From Chthoniobacter sp. (GTDB lineage: Bacteria > Verrucomicrobiota > Verrucomicrobiia > Chthoniobacterales > Chthoniobacteraceae), in contig JAQGOK010000203.1 of NCBI GenBank assembly GCA_028293645.1, positions 1 through 33,135 on the forward strand: DNA of 33,135 nt, in the 5' to 3' direction. The notes beneath the pieces are model-generated. The model was not told the origin of the DNA. It saw only the letters and a program-made list of their open reading frames with translations, and did no database searches. Made by a program: the position numbers and the translations under genes. Positions 25,493 to 33,135 of this stretch are shown piece by piece (positions within the stretch are counted from its first letter, which is position 1; the number at the start of each line of letters is the position of its first letter).

Positions 25493-28477
25493 ATGATTCA
25501 GCGCCTTTTCCCCGCCTTCCTTTTCATCGCCACCGCCGGTTCCGGGTGGGCAGCCATCGCGCCGAACCCGGCGCTCACCAAGGAGCAGACGGATTTCTTT
25601 GAAGCCAAGATCCGGCCGATCTTCGCGGAGAATTGCTACAAGTGTCACTCGGTTGAAAAGGGAAAGGCCAAAGGCGGGCTCACGTTGGATTCTCGCGACG
25701 GCTGGGCGAAGGGCGGAGAAAGCGGGCCGGCGATCGAACCCGGCGCTCCGGAAAAGAGCCTCCTGTTAAAAGCCGTCGGCTATCTCGATCCGGATCTGCA
25801 GATGCCGCCCAAAGGCGAAAAGCTGCGCCCGGAGGAGATCGCGCTCCTGGCCGATTGGGTGAAGATGGGTGCGGCCGACCCGCGCAAGGAGCCGAAGAAC
25901 GCCGACGCGAAGCTGACTGGGCTGAACGATCAAGCGCGGCATCATTGGTCTTATCAACCGGTCCGGAAGCCGGCCGTGCCGCAGACGAACAATCAGGGTT
26001 GGATCAAAACGCCTGTGGACGCGTTCGTCCTGCAGAAGCTGGATGAGAAAGGGATGTCCCCCTCCCCTGACGCGAGCAAGGAAACGCTTCTTCGCCGCGC
26101 GACTTACGACCTGATCGGCCTTCCGCCGACGCCGCAAGAGGTGGAAGCGTTTGTGAACGACACCACCCCACAAGCATTCGCCAAGGTGGTCGATCGGCTG
26201 CTCGCATCGCCTCACTACGGCGAACGCTGGGGCCGCTTCTGGCTCGATACCGCGCGTTACGCAGACACGAAGGGCGGCGAGCGGAACAATCTGCGCGGGG
26301 GCGACTATCGTTTCCCGTACGCGTGGACGTATCGCGACTGGGTGGTGAACGCGATCAATGCCGATCTTCCTTACGACCAGTTCGTGGTGCAGCAACTCGC
26401 GGCGGACAAGCTGCCGAACAACCCGCCGCAGAATCTTGCCGCGCTCGGTTTTCTCACGGTCGGCGAACGCTTCCGCAATGTGAACGACGTGATCAACGAC
26501 CGGATCGATGTCGTTTCCAAAGGCTTCCTCGGCATGACCGTCACCTGCGCGCGCTGCCATGACCACATGTTCGATCCAATCCCGACGAAGGATTATTACG
26601 CGTTGCACGGCATCTTCGCGTCCACGATCGAACCGGCGGAAAAGCCGGTGATCAGCGCAGCCGGGCCGGGCAATTTGATAGCGTATCAGCAGAAGTTCGC
26701 GGCGCTCGAGGACGAGAATCGGAGGCAATACTATCGCTTCGTCAGCAACGTGCAGACGGAGTTGTTTGAGAAGATCGACAGCTACCTGCTGGCGAGCCGG
26801 TTTGGCGGTCGCAGGAACGGTTCGGCGGAGGAGATCCAGGCGCGCAACCGCATCATGAACTCCGCGAAGCTCGACCGCGAAATCAGCCAATTGTTCCTCC
26901 GTCAGACCCGGCGTGAAGACCCGATCTTCGCGCCGTTCAAATGGTTCGCAGAACTGGAAGCCGGCAAATTCGAGGAAGGCGCCCCGGGAGTTCTCGCAGA
27001 CATTGCCAAGGGCAAATTGGGGAGGTGGAAGTTGAACCCGCTGGTGGTCGCCGCGTTCAAAGATGCGCAGCCGAAGTCCATCGAGGAAGTCGCCGCCATC
27101 TACAAAGGATTGTTCGCGAACCTTCAGCCGCAGCTCGTCGCTTTCCATAAAGCGAGCGCCGAAGCCCTGGTGGAACCCATCGCCGGCTTGCCGACAGAGC
27201 TTCTGCAAATCTTTCAGGTTCCATTCGAGGTTTTGCCTGCGTCTCAAGCAAACACCCAGGGTCTGCGCGATTTCGCCAGCCGTCTGCCCAATCAGCTGGG
27301 CAATCGCTCCGGCTTCATCTTCGCCCGCATCAACGAGCTCGAGTTAACCGATCCCGCCGCGCCCGCGCGCGCAATGCTTGTTGCGGATGCGATGCGGCCG
27401 CGCGATTCGGCGGTGTTCATCCGCGGTCAGGCGGAAACACGCGGCGAAGTGGTCCCGCGCAGGTTCCTCGAAATCCTTTCGCCGCAGCAGCAACCCGTTG
27501 CCTTCAAGGACGGCTCCGGCCGTCTGGAGCTGGCGCAAAGCATCGCCAGCAAGACGAACCCGTTGACCGCACGCGTGCTGGTGAATCGCGTCTGGATGCA
27601 CCACTTCGGCGAAGGTTTCGTTCGCACGCCGGAAGATCTCGGCACGCAGAGTGAAGCGCCGTCGCATCCGGAGCTGCTCGATTATCTGGCGAGCTATGTG
27701 ATGGACGCGGGCTGGTCGCTGAAGCGCCTGCACAAGCTGATCATGCTTTCCCACGTGTATCACGAGGGCAGTTACACCGTGCCCAGGTTTGAGCAGATTG
27801 ATCCGGAAAACCGGCTGCTCTGGCGCGCGAATATCCGGCGGCTCGACTTTGAGGCGACGCGCGATTCGTTGCTGGTCTTCAGCGGCAAGCTCGACCAAAC
27901 CGTCGGCGGGAAACCGATCAATCTCACGGACGAGCCATACAGCTATCGCCGGTCGGTCTATGGCTACATCGACCGCGGCAATCTGCCGGAACTCATGGCG
28001 AATTTCGATTTCAGCGATCCGGACATGCCGAACTCGAAACGGACCACGACCATCGTTCCGCAACAGGCGCTCTTCTTGATGAACAGCCCCATGTCCGTGG
28101 ATGTTGCGCGCAAGATCGTCGCGCGCCCGGAGGTGACGAACGCGGGCGACGATTTGGGCCGCATCATCGCGATCTATCGCATCATCTTCCAACGCCCCCC
28201 GAAACCTGAAGAGATCCAGATTGCCTACCAATTCGTTGGGCAGGAAGCGCGGACCGGACCAGCACCGACAAACATCGCCGCCGCCACGGTCGAACCGCCA
28301 GACCGGATGAATCGACGCCAGAGGATGAAGCTCGCAAATCGGCCGATGAACCCTCGGCGCGCGGCTGTCGAACCGATCAAGAACCTCGGCGAGATCGTCG
28401 AACGCAAACCGCTGACGCCGTGGGAAACCTACGCGCAGGCGCTGCTCCTCTCGAACGAAGCGGCTTACGTGAACTGA
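25493..28477 (+). CDS. PSCyt1/DUF1549/DUF1553 domain cytochrome-type protein
   Basis: This 994-aa exported protein has a signal peptide (1-20, MIQRLFPAFLFIATAGSGWA). The PSCyt1 domain follows, with heme-binding CYKCH (48-52) and a downstream LQMPPKGE (Met104) as possible axial ligand. DUF1549 covers about 170-375 and contains YGERWGRFWLDTARYADTKG and a second CxxCH (CARCH, 352-356). DUF1553 covers about 675-930 (NPLTARVLVNRVWMHHFGEG). Such proteins are hallmark families of Planctomycetes and Verrucomicrobia and probably take part in periplasmic redox chemistry on complex substrates. They are normally followed by a DUF1501 gene; none is present here, as the next gene is the convergent ispG. 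The ATG follows CCCCGGCTCC. Confidence 0.95.
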   Translation: MIQRLFPAFLFIATAGSGWAAIAPNPALTKEQTDFFEAKIRPIFAENCYKCHSVEKGKAKGGLTLDSRDGWAKGGESGPAIEPGAPEKSLLLKAVGYLDPDLQMPPKGEKLRPEEIALLADWVKMGAADPRKEPKNADAKLTGLNDQARHHWSYQPVRKPAVPQTNNQGWIKTPVDAFVLQKLDEKGMSPSPDASKETLLRRATYDLIGLPPTPQEVEAFVNDTTPQAFAKVVDRLLASPHYGERWGRFWLDTARYADTKGGERNNLRGGDYRFPYAWTYRDWVVNAINADLPYDQFVVQQLAADKLPNNPPQNLAALGFLTVGERFRNVNDVINDRIDVVSKGFLGMTVTCARCHDHMFDPIPTKDYYALHGIFASTIEPAEKPVISAAGPGNLIAYQQKFAALEDENRRQYYRFVSNVQTELFEKIDSYLLASRFGGRRNGSAEEIQARNRIMNSAKLDREISQLFLRQTRREDPIFAPFKWFAELEAGKFEEGAPGVLADIAKGKLGRWKLNPLVVAAFKDAQPKSIEEVAAIYKGLFANLQPQLVAFHKASAEALVEPIAGLPTELLQIFQVPFEVLPASQANTQGLRDFASRLPNQLGNRSGFIFARINELELTDPAAPARAMLVADAMRPRDSAVFIRGQAETRGEVVPRRFLEILSPQQQPVAFKDGSGRLELAQSIASKTNPLTARVLVNRVWMHHFGEGFVRTPEDLGTQSEAPSHPELLDYLASYVMDAGWSLKRLHKLIMLSHVYHEGSYTVPRFEQIDPENRLLWRANIRRLDFEATRDSLLVFSGKLDQTVGGKPINLTDEPYSYRRSVYGYIDRGNLPELMANFDFSDPDMPNSKRTTTIVPQQALFLMNSPMSVDVARKIVARPEVTNAGDDLGRIIAIYRIIFQRPPKPEEIQIAYQFVGQEARTGPAPTNIAAATVEPPDRMNRRQRMKLANRPMNPRRAAVEPIKNLGEIVERKPLTPWETYAQALLLSNEAAYVN

Positions 28478-28511
28478 CGTCGCGCCGGAACGTCGGATGC
28501 GGCCTGAGCGC

Positions 28512-30431
28512 TTATCCGGCGACCGGTTCCGCAGGCGCGGGATCGATCCACTTGCCGTGCTCGCGGATCAAGTCCTCCAGGCGATCCACGGCTTCGCCTT
28601 CGGGGATGTTGAACTTCACTGGCTGCTTACCCACGTAGAGGTTCACCTTGCCCGGCGCGCCGCCGACGTAACCGAAGTCGGCGTCCGCCATTTCGCCGGG
28701 ACCGTTCACGATGCAGCCCATGATCGCGATCTTCACGCCCTTCAAATGCGAGGTGGCTGCTTTGATCCGCGCGGTCGTCGTCTGGAGATTAAAGAGCGTT
28801 CGGCCGCAACTCGGACACGCGACATAGTCGGTCTTGAAGATCCGTGCGCCGGCGGCTTGCAGGATATTGTAAGCGAGGCGCAGCGACTGGCCCGGAGCTT
28901 CTTCACCCTGAACCAGCACGGCGTCGCCGATTCCGTCACAGAGCAACGCGCCGATGTTTGTGGCGGCAGTGAGGAGCGTGTTCAGGAACTCCGCGTCGCC
29001 AGTCGCGGCTCCGGGTGCGACGGGTTGAAGGGAATCCTTGAGGAGGATCGGATGTCGCTCATCCAGGCCGGCGGCGAGCAGTCGAAATGCGGCGATCACC
29101 GGCAGATCGAGGCCATCCGCTACGGTTACCAGCGCGGGAAGTTCGAGGCCGTTGAGGCCCTCCAACAGCGCCTCGTCCCGGGGATCAACGGCGATCGCAT
29201 CAGCAGGTTCCGCGACGGCTTCGGGGCGGTAATCGCCGAGCCGGTCGAGCTTGTGCGCGAGCGCGTCCCATTTTGACTGGGACGTGAAGACCCGGATGGT
29301 CTCTTCACCCCCGACGAGCACGCCGTTGATCTCGATTCTTTCGCTGGTGCGGCGCCGGTAGGAGAACGGGTCGAATGGAAGCGCCCGCACGGGCACGGCA
29401 GACGCGCCCGCGAATCCGTCAAGTTCCTCCGGAATAAGCGCCGATTCCATGCAGGTCGCCGGGGCGCGTGTGTGATCCAAGGGCGGACGTTCGGAAAACA
29501 ACTCGCAGTCGTCGATGGCTTCCAGTTTTGCGGGAAGGCGCGCGTTGAATTCGGCCACGAGAGCCCGCGCGACGGGTATTTCATGCACGCTGTCCTCGGT
29601 GAGTGAAACGCGGACGGTGTCGCCGATCCCATCGTTCAGCAGACTGCCAATCCCGATGGCCGACTTGATTCGTCCATCTTCGCCGTCCCCCGCTTCCGTA
29701 ACGCCGAGATGGATTGGGTAATTCCAATCGGGCCCCTCATTCGCCAGGCGGGCGACCAGGAGGCGATAGGCCTCGATCATCACCTTCGGGTTGCTCGATT
29801 TCATCGAGAAAATGAAATCGTGAAAGCGGAGCGCACGCGCGATGCGCGCAAATTCGAGGGCGCTCTCCACCATGCCCAACGGTGTGTCGCCGTAACGGTT
29901 CATAATGCGGTCGCTGAGCGAGCCGTGGTTCGTGCCGATGCGAAGCGCGACGTGCCGCACTTTGCAAAGTTCGACCAGCGGCGTGAACCGCTCGCGAATT
30001 CGCTCCAATTCAGCCGCGTATTGCTCGTCCGTGTATTCGAGGATCTTGAACTTCTTGGAGTCCGCGTAGTTGCCCGGATTGATCCGCACTTTCTCCACCC
30101 ATCTCGCCGCTTCGAGCGCCGCGTCGGGTTTGAAATGAATGTCCGCAACGATCGGCACCATGCAGCCCTGCGCGCGCAAGCCGGTGACGATGTGCTGCAA
30201 GTTCGCCGCATCCTTCACAGTCGGCGCGGTGATCCGCACGATCTAACACCCAACCGCCGCGAGATCGAGCGTCTGCTGAATGGATGCAGCAGTGTCCATG
30301 GTGTCGCAGGTGATCATCGACTGCACCCGAATCGGATTGCTGCCGCCGATCCCGACAGGGCCGACGCGCACCTCCCGTGTTCGGCGCCTTTCGTACCGGT
30401 AAGCCGAAGCGCAATAGGACGAGCCGCTCAC
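28512..30431 (-). CDS. ispG: 4-hydroxy-3-methylbut-2-enyl diphosphate synthase, interrupted by an in-frame TAG
   Basis: IspG (GcpE) converts MEcPP to HMBPP in the MEP isoprenoid pathway with a [4Fe-4S] cluster. The frame runs from a GTG at 30431, whose GTGA overlaps the stop of the upstream 80-aa gene, to TAA at 28512, about 639 codons. This is the long form with an extra inserted domain, as in Chlamydia and plants. The N-terminal part has VGPVGIGGSNPIRVQSM and DTMDTAAS. Cluster cysteines are in ACPSCGRT and MGCIVNGPGEM near the C-terminus. At 30243-30245 a TAG replaces the Glu expected in GC(E)IVRITAPT, with the frame open on both sides. The ORF track therefore splits it into 30243..30431 and 28512..30239. 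A base error or a genuine nonsense mutation are the options; a restart at the GTG two codons later would lose the first barrel strand. Confidence 0.93.
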
Positions 30432-30670
30432 TTCTTTCCGGTGGAGCGTTTCGCCGGCGGCGGCAACTCGTTGAGTGCGGTGATCAGCTTGATGTCGATG
30501 CGCCTGGTCGCCCGGCTCTGAACGTCGGCGACATGGAGGGTGCGGTAATCCGGCGAGAACATCATGAACTCGGGATGCGCCACCTTCACAGTGGTGCGAT
30601 TGGTCAGAACAACCTCAAAAGGTTGAAACGGCTGGGCGGAGTAAAGCTCCCGGATCTCAGCAGGATTCAT
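30428..30670 (-). CDS. Small hypothetical protein between rseP and ispG
   Basis: This 80-aa protein starts at 30670 (MNPAEIRELYSAQPFQPFEV); the ATG follows GACCCTCC. The pattern of a short helix, QPFQPFEVVLTNRTTVKVAHPEFMMF and a final strand-helix resembles small alpha/beta proteins widespread in Planctomycetes and Verrucomicrobia, with no known function. Its Lys-rich C-terminus (PPPAKRSTGKK) is probably flexible. Its stop overlaps the ispG start (GTGA), implying coupled translation, and it lies 45 nt after the rseP stop. Confidence 0.75.
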   Translation of the reverse strand: MNPAEIRELYSAQPFQPFEVVLTNRTTVKVAHPEFMMFSPDYRTLHVADVQSRATRRIDIKLITALNELPPPAKRSTGKK

Positions 30671-30715
30671 GGAGGGTCTAATAGGCGCGCGCCTCCGGGA
30701 GTGCAACGCCGGGGC

Positions 30716-32389
30716 TTACTTCGCGACTTCGGAAGTTGGCGCGTTGTTAAACTTCATTCCCGAAGATCGACCTCCGAAAAACGGAAGATCCTGCACGTCG
30801 AAGAACGCGATGAAGATCATGAAGCTGATGATCACCAGCGCGCACCCGGTCTGGACGAATTCCAGAATGCGCACGTTGACTGGTTTCCGCCGGATCGCCT
30901 CGATCAAAGCGAGGGTGATGTGCCCGCCATCGAGCACTGGAATCGGCAACAGATTGAGCAACGCGAGGTTCACGTTCAGCACCACGCTAAACCAAAGCGC
31001 CATGCGGATTCCTTCCGGCCCCGACAGGATGTTGTAATACGCGTTCATCACCATCACCGGGCCGCCCATGTGCTGCACGCTGATGTGCGATTTCTCCGAA
31101 AGGACCGCGTCCACGGTGTTGACGATGCTCATCACGCCGAGCCGGATCTGTTCGATAGGGCCGGGATGCACGACGCGGTATTTGCCCATCGGGTGAAAGC
31201 GGAGGCCATCGTCGTCTTCGAGGATCAGACCGATTTTGCCCTTCCCTTTCTCCTCCTCCGGCGTCACTGCCGGCACTTGAGGCGTGACTTTCACCTCGCG
31301 CGGCTGCGTCTCACCCGAGCGGAGAACGGACAGAACGATTGGCACGCCCGTCTTCGTCGCGACGTATCGAATAAACCCTTCGCCGACCGTGGCGGCCTGT
31401 CCGTCGATGCTCAGAATCACGTCTCCGACTTGAAGACCGGCTGCTTTGGCGGGGCTGTCTTTGGCCAGACCGGCAACCCGGACGCCCGTCGGATCAAACG
31501 GGAGCGTGAGCTCCTGTTCGCCACGCTTTACGGTCAGCGTCAGAGCCGTTCCCGGATTGTTCGCTGCGTATTCGTAAATATCCTCGGCGCCGAAAAGCTT
31601 CTGTCCATTCACGGCCACAATGGTGTCGTCGGCCTGCAAGCCTGCACGACCCGCGGGGCTGTTCGGTTGCACCTCCGCGACCAGCGCAGAAATGTGAGGT
31701 CCAATCCCGATCTGACGGAGTCCTTTGCGCTGCCACCAACCGCTTTTCTTCGGGACGAAGGGTTTCGGGTAAACCGACATGGCCTTTCCGTCACGTTCCA
31801 GATCAATGGCCAGCGTCTCATCTTCGCTCCGCGCGACCCGCCACGTGATGCTATCCTCGCCCATGCCGCCGAAGCGGTTCACCTTGTGCCCGTCGATCGC
31901 GAGGATTTTGTCTCCAGGCTGAATCCCAGCGATGGCCGCCGGAGAGCCCGGCTTCACAAAGCCGACCACCGAGGTGCTTTCCGCTTCGCCCATCGGTCGG
32001 CCAGTCTGCCAGACGATCAGCGCAAAGAGGAACGCCAGGCCAAAGCTGAAAAGCGGACCAGCAAACGCGACGATGATCTTGTCGAGCGCGGAGATCGGAG
32101 GGAGCTGTTCCCGCGGCGTCTCGACTTTACCTTCCATCACCTCCATCGGCGCGAGCTGCGGCAGCGCCACGAAACCGCCCGCCGGAATTGAACCGAGGCT
32201 GTATTCCACGCCGTTGATCTTCTTCTTCCAAATCGGTTTGCCGAACCAGATGCCGAACTTCTCGATCACCAGCCCGCGCCAACGCGCCGCGAGGAAGTGC
32301 CCGAGTTCATGCACGATGATCATCAGATTAAAGATCAGGACGACCTCGATGATGATGAGGGTGATCTTGGCGATTTTGAGCAGCAGCAT
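30716..32389 (-). CDS. rseP: Site-2 intramembrane zinc metalloprotease RseP
   Basis: This 557-aa inner-membrane protease cuts membrane-anchored substrates such as anti-sigma factors and signal-peptide remnants. The zinc site is HELGH (27-31) within the first membrane helix, with the third ligand in PVLDGGH (Asp487). Membrane segments lie near 8-27, 105-128, 460-480 and 508-530. Between them are three PDZ-like repeats: FVKPGSPAAIAGIQPGDKIL, VQPNSPAGRAGLQADDTIV and AKDSPAKAAGLQVGDVIL. E. coli RseP (450 aa) has two, so this form is larger. The dxr-rseP-ispG order is also known in other phyla such as the clostridia. Its substrate might include an anti-sigma factor, but none is encoded in this window. 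Confidence 0.95.
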   Translation of the reverse strand: MLLLKIAKITLIIIEVVLIFNLMIIVHELGHFLAARWRGLVIEKFGIWFGKPIWKKKINGVEYSLGSIPAGGFVALPQLAPMEVMEGKVETPREQLPPISALDKIIVAFAGPLFSFGLAFLFALIVWQTGRPMGEAESTSVVGFVKPGSPAAIAGIQPGDKILAIDGHKVNRFGGMGEDSITWRVARSEDETLAIDLERDGKAMSVYPKPFVPKKSGWWQRKGLRQIGIGPHISALVAEVQPNSPAGRAGLQADDTIVAVNGQKLFGAEDIYEYAANNPGTALTLTVKRGEQELTLPFDPTGVRVAGLAKDSPAKAAGLQVGDVILSIDGQAATVGEGFIRYVATKTGVPIVLSVLRSGETQPREVKVTPQVPAVTPEEEKGKGKIGLILEDDDGLRFHPMGKYRVVHPGPIEQIRLGVMSIVNTVDAVLSEKSHISVQHMGGPVMVMNAYYNILSGPEGIRMALWFSVVLNVNLALLNLLPIPVLDGGHITLALIEAIRRKPVNVRILEFVQTGCALVIISFMIFIAFFDVQDLPFFGGRSSGMKFNNAPTSEVAK

Positions 32390-32409
32390 GGAGTGGGTGG
32401 TGGCGCGGG

Positions 32410-33135
32410 TTACGCGAGGAGTTCAGCAGCGCGCGTGCGCGCCCATTGGTCGGCTTCGAGAATAGCAGCGAGGTCGGCGCCGGCAACCGGGCGATGTTCG
32501 TTCATCACCTGCGCGACCGTTTTCCAGATTCCGGGAAAAGTGCAGCGACCTTCAAGGAAGCGTGAGACCGCGATTTCATTCGCCGCGTTCAGAACGGCCG
32601 GGAGCGTCCCGCCGACCGTCCCCGCTTCGCGCGCCAGATCGAGGGCGGGGAAATCCTGCGTCCGAGGCGCTTCAAACGTGAGCGTGGCGAGCTGAGCGAA
32701 ATCGAGCGGTGGCAATGTGTTCGGCACCCGTTCCGGCCAGGTCACGGCATATTGGATCGGGAAACACATGTCCGTGGTCGAAAGCTGCGCGAGCACCGAG
32801 CTGTCGATGAATTCCACCATCGAATGCACGATCGACTGCGGGTGCACGATCACTTCCACCCGCGCCATCTCCACATCGAAAAGCCAGCGCGCCTCGATCA
32901 TCTCGAGCCCTTTGTTGAAGAGCGTCGCCGAATCGATCGTGATCTTCGCACCCATCGTCCAGGTGGGATGCTTTAAAGCCTGCGCTGGCGTGACATCCGC
33001 CAGCTTCCCGGCAGGCCAGGTCCGAAAGGGGCCGCCACTTGCGGTGAGAATCAGGCGCCTTACTTCCGCGGAGTTTCGCCCCTCCAGGCACTGGAAGATC
33101 GCGTTGTGCTCACTGTCCACCGGCAAGACCTTCAC
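32410..33135 (-). CDS. dxr: 1-deoxy-D-xylulose 5-phosphate reductoisomerase (N-terminus outside window)
   Basis: This is the C-terminal 241 residues of Dxr (IspC), which makes MEP from DXP with NADPH in the second step of isoprenoid synthesis. The visible part starts at the window edge with KVLPVDSEHNAIFQCL. It includes ILTASGGPFR, HPTWTMGAKITIDSATLFNKGLEMIEA and the metal and substrate contacts near HPQSIVHSMVEF. About 150 N-terminal residues with the NADPH-binding domain lie beyond 33135, so the M shown as first residue is not the real start. It is followed by rseP after 20 nt, indicating an operon with rseP, the 80-aa gene and ispG. Confidence 0.96.
   Translation of the reverse strand: MKVLPVDSEHNAIFQCLEGRNSAEVRRLILTASGGPFRTWPAGKLADVTPAQALKHPTWTMGAKITIDSATLFNKGLEMIEARWLFDVEMARVEVIVHPQSIVHSMVEFIDSSVLAQLSTTDMCFPIQYAVTWPERVPNTLPPLDFAQLATLTFEAPRTQDFPALDLAREAGTVGGTLPAVLNAANEIAVSRFLEGRCTFPGIWKTVAQVMNEHRPVAGADLAAILEADQWARTRAAELLA

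Noticed and set aside
24856-25494. 212-aa minus-strand ORF over the DUF3008 gene
   Set aside because: It opposes a well-matched DUF3008 protein and has low-complexity Arg/Ser composition.
25766-27247. 493-aa minus-strand ORF
   Set aside because: Lies entirely opposite the PSCyt1/DUF1549/DUF1553 gene and shows shadow composition.
30243-30245. Pyrrolysine or other genome-wide UAG recoding as the explanation for the ispG amber
   Set aside because: TAG ends at least seven other genes in the window at their expected C-termini, and the residue expected here is Glu; nothing supports a dedicated recoding signal.
30377-32191. 604-aa plus-strand ORF opposite rseP
   Set aside because: It is antisense to the clear RseP coding frame, is rich in His, Arg and Asp and has no recognisable motif; a typical shadow in high-GC DNA.
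1-33135. CRISPR arrays, insertion sequences, prophage or defence systems
   Set aside because: No regularly spaced repeats, transposase or integrase motifs, or known defence domains were found on either strand.

Overview
The window is about 33 kb of high-GC DNA, densely packed with genes on both strands. It most likely comes from a member of the Verrucomicrobiota, perhaps a soil Spartobacteria-type lineage. The reasons are family-level: a long-form IspG of the chlamydial/plant type, a PSCyt1-DUF1549-DUF1553 cytochrome protein (typical of Planctomycetes and Verrucomicrobia), Tat-exported and cytosolic Gfo/Idh oxidoreductases, a GH88-like uronate cluster, and an intergenic palindrome of the 'GRMPAL' type. 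Most start codons lack a Shine-Dalgarno sequence and several follow a pyrimidine-rich ...TCC tract. No integrase, transposase, phage gene or CRISPR array was seen.

Layout: (1) 1-2968: an apparently orphan ECF sigma factor with a strong terminator, then a zinc alcohol/formaldehyde dehydrogenase-type enzyme followed closely by a small membrane-tailed protein. (2) 3030-5986: a secreted neutral-ceramidase-like protein divergent from a Tat-signal Gfo/Idh/MocA oxidoreductase. (3) 6035-12340: a set of surface-glycoconjugate or lipid-modifying genes: sulfotransferase, methyltransferase, hexapeptide acyltransferase, a KAS III plus acyl carrier protein pair, a 561-aa glycosyltransferase-like protein, a coiled-coil protein and a DUF6941-like protein. 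(4) 12400-15918: tRNA-Pro(GGG) divergent from argC-argJ-argB of arginine biosynthesis. (5) 15928-17067: a DegT/DnrJ sugar aminotransferase. (6) 17165-23707: an SDR reductase, a GH88-type unsaturated glucuronyl hydrolase, a cupin, a small hypothetical protein, a Gfo/Idh oxidoreductase and a TonB-dependent receptor, a plausible uronate-oligosaccharide uptake and breakdown unit. (7) 23779-28477: a membrane-anchored coiled-coil protein, a DUF3008 protein and the PSCyt1/DUF1549/DUF1553 protein. (8) 28512-33135 (minus strand): dxr (cut by the window edge), rseP, an 80-aa protein and ispG, linking two MEP isoprenoid enzymes with a site-2 protease.

The most striking observation is in ispG. Its reading frame is intact from a GTG start overlapping the upstream gene (GTGA) to the natural end, except for one in-frame TAG at codon 63, exactly where the family has Glu in 'GCE(I/Y)VRIT'. 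TAG ends at least seven other genes here, so genome-wide recoding is unlikely; a base error or a real nonsense mutation are the main options. RseP also appears to carry three PDZ repeats instead of the two of E. coli. I found no clearly novel multi-gene defence or mobile system. The best candidates for undescribed biology are the surface-modification island (6-12 kb), with its unusual glycosyltransferase and stand-alone KAS III/ACP pair, and the ADH/membrane-tail gene pair.
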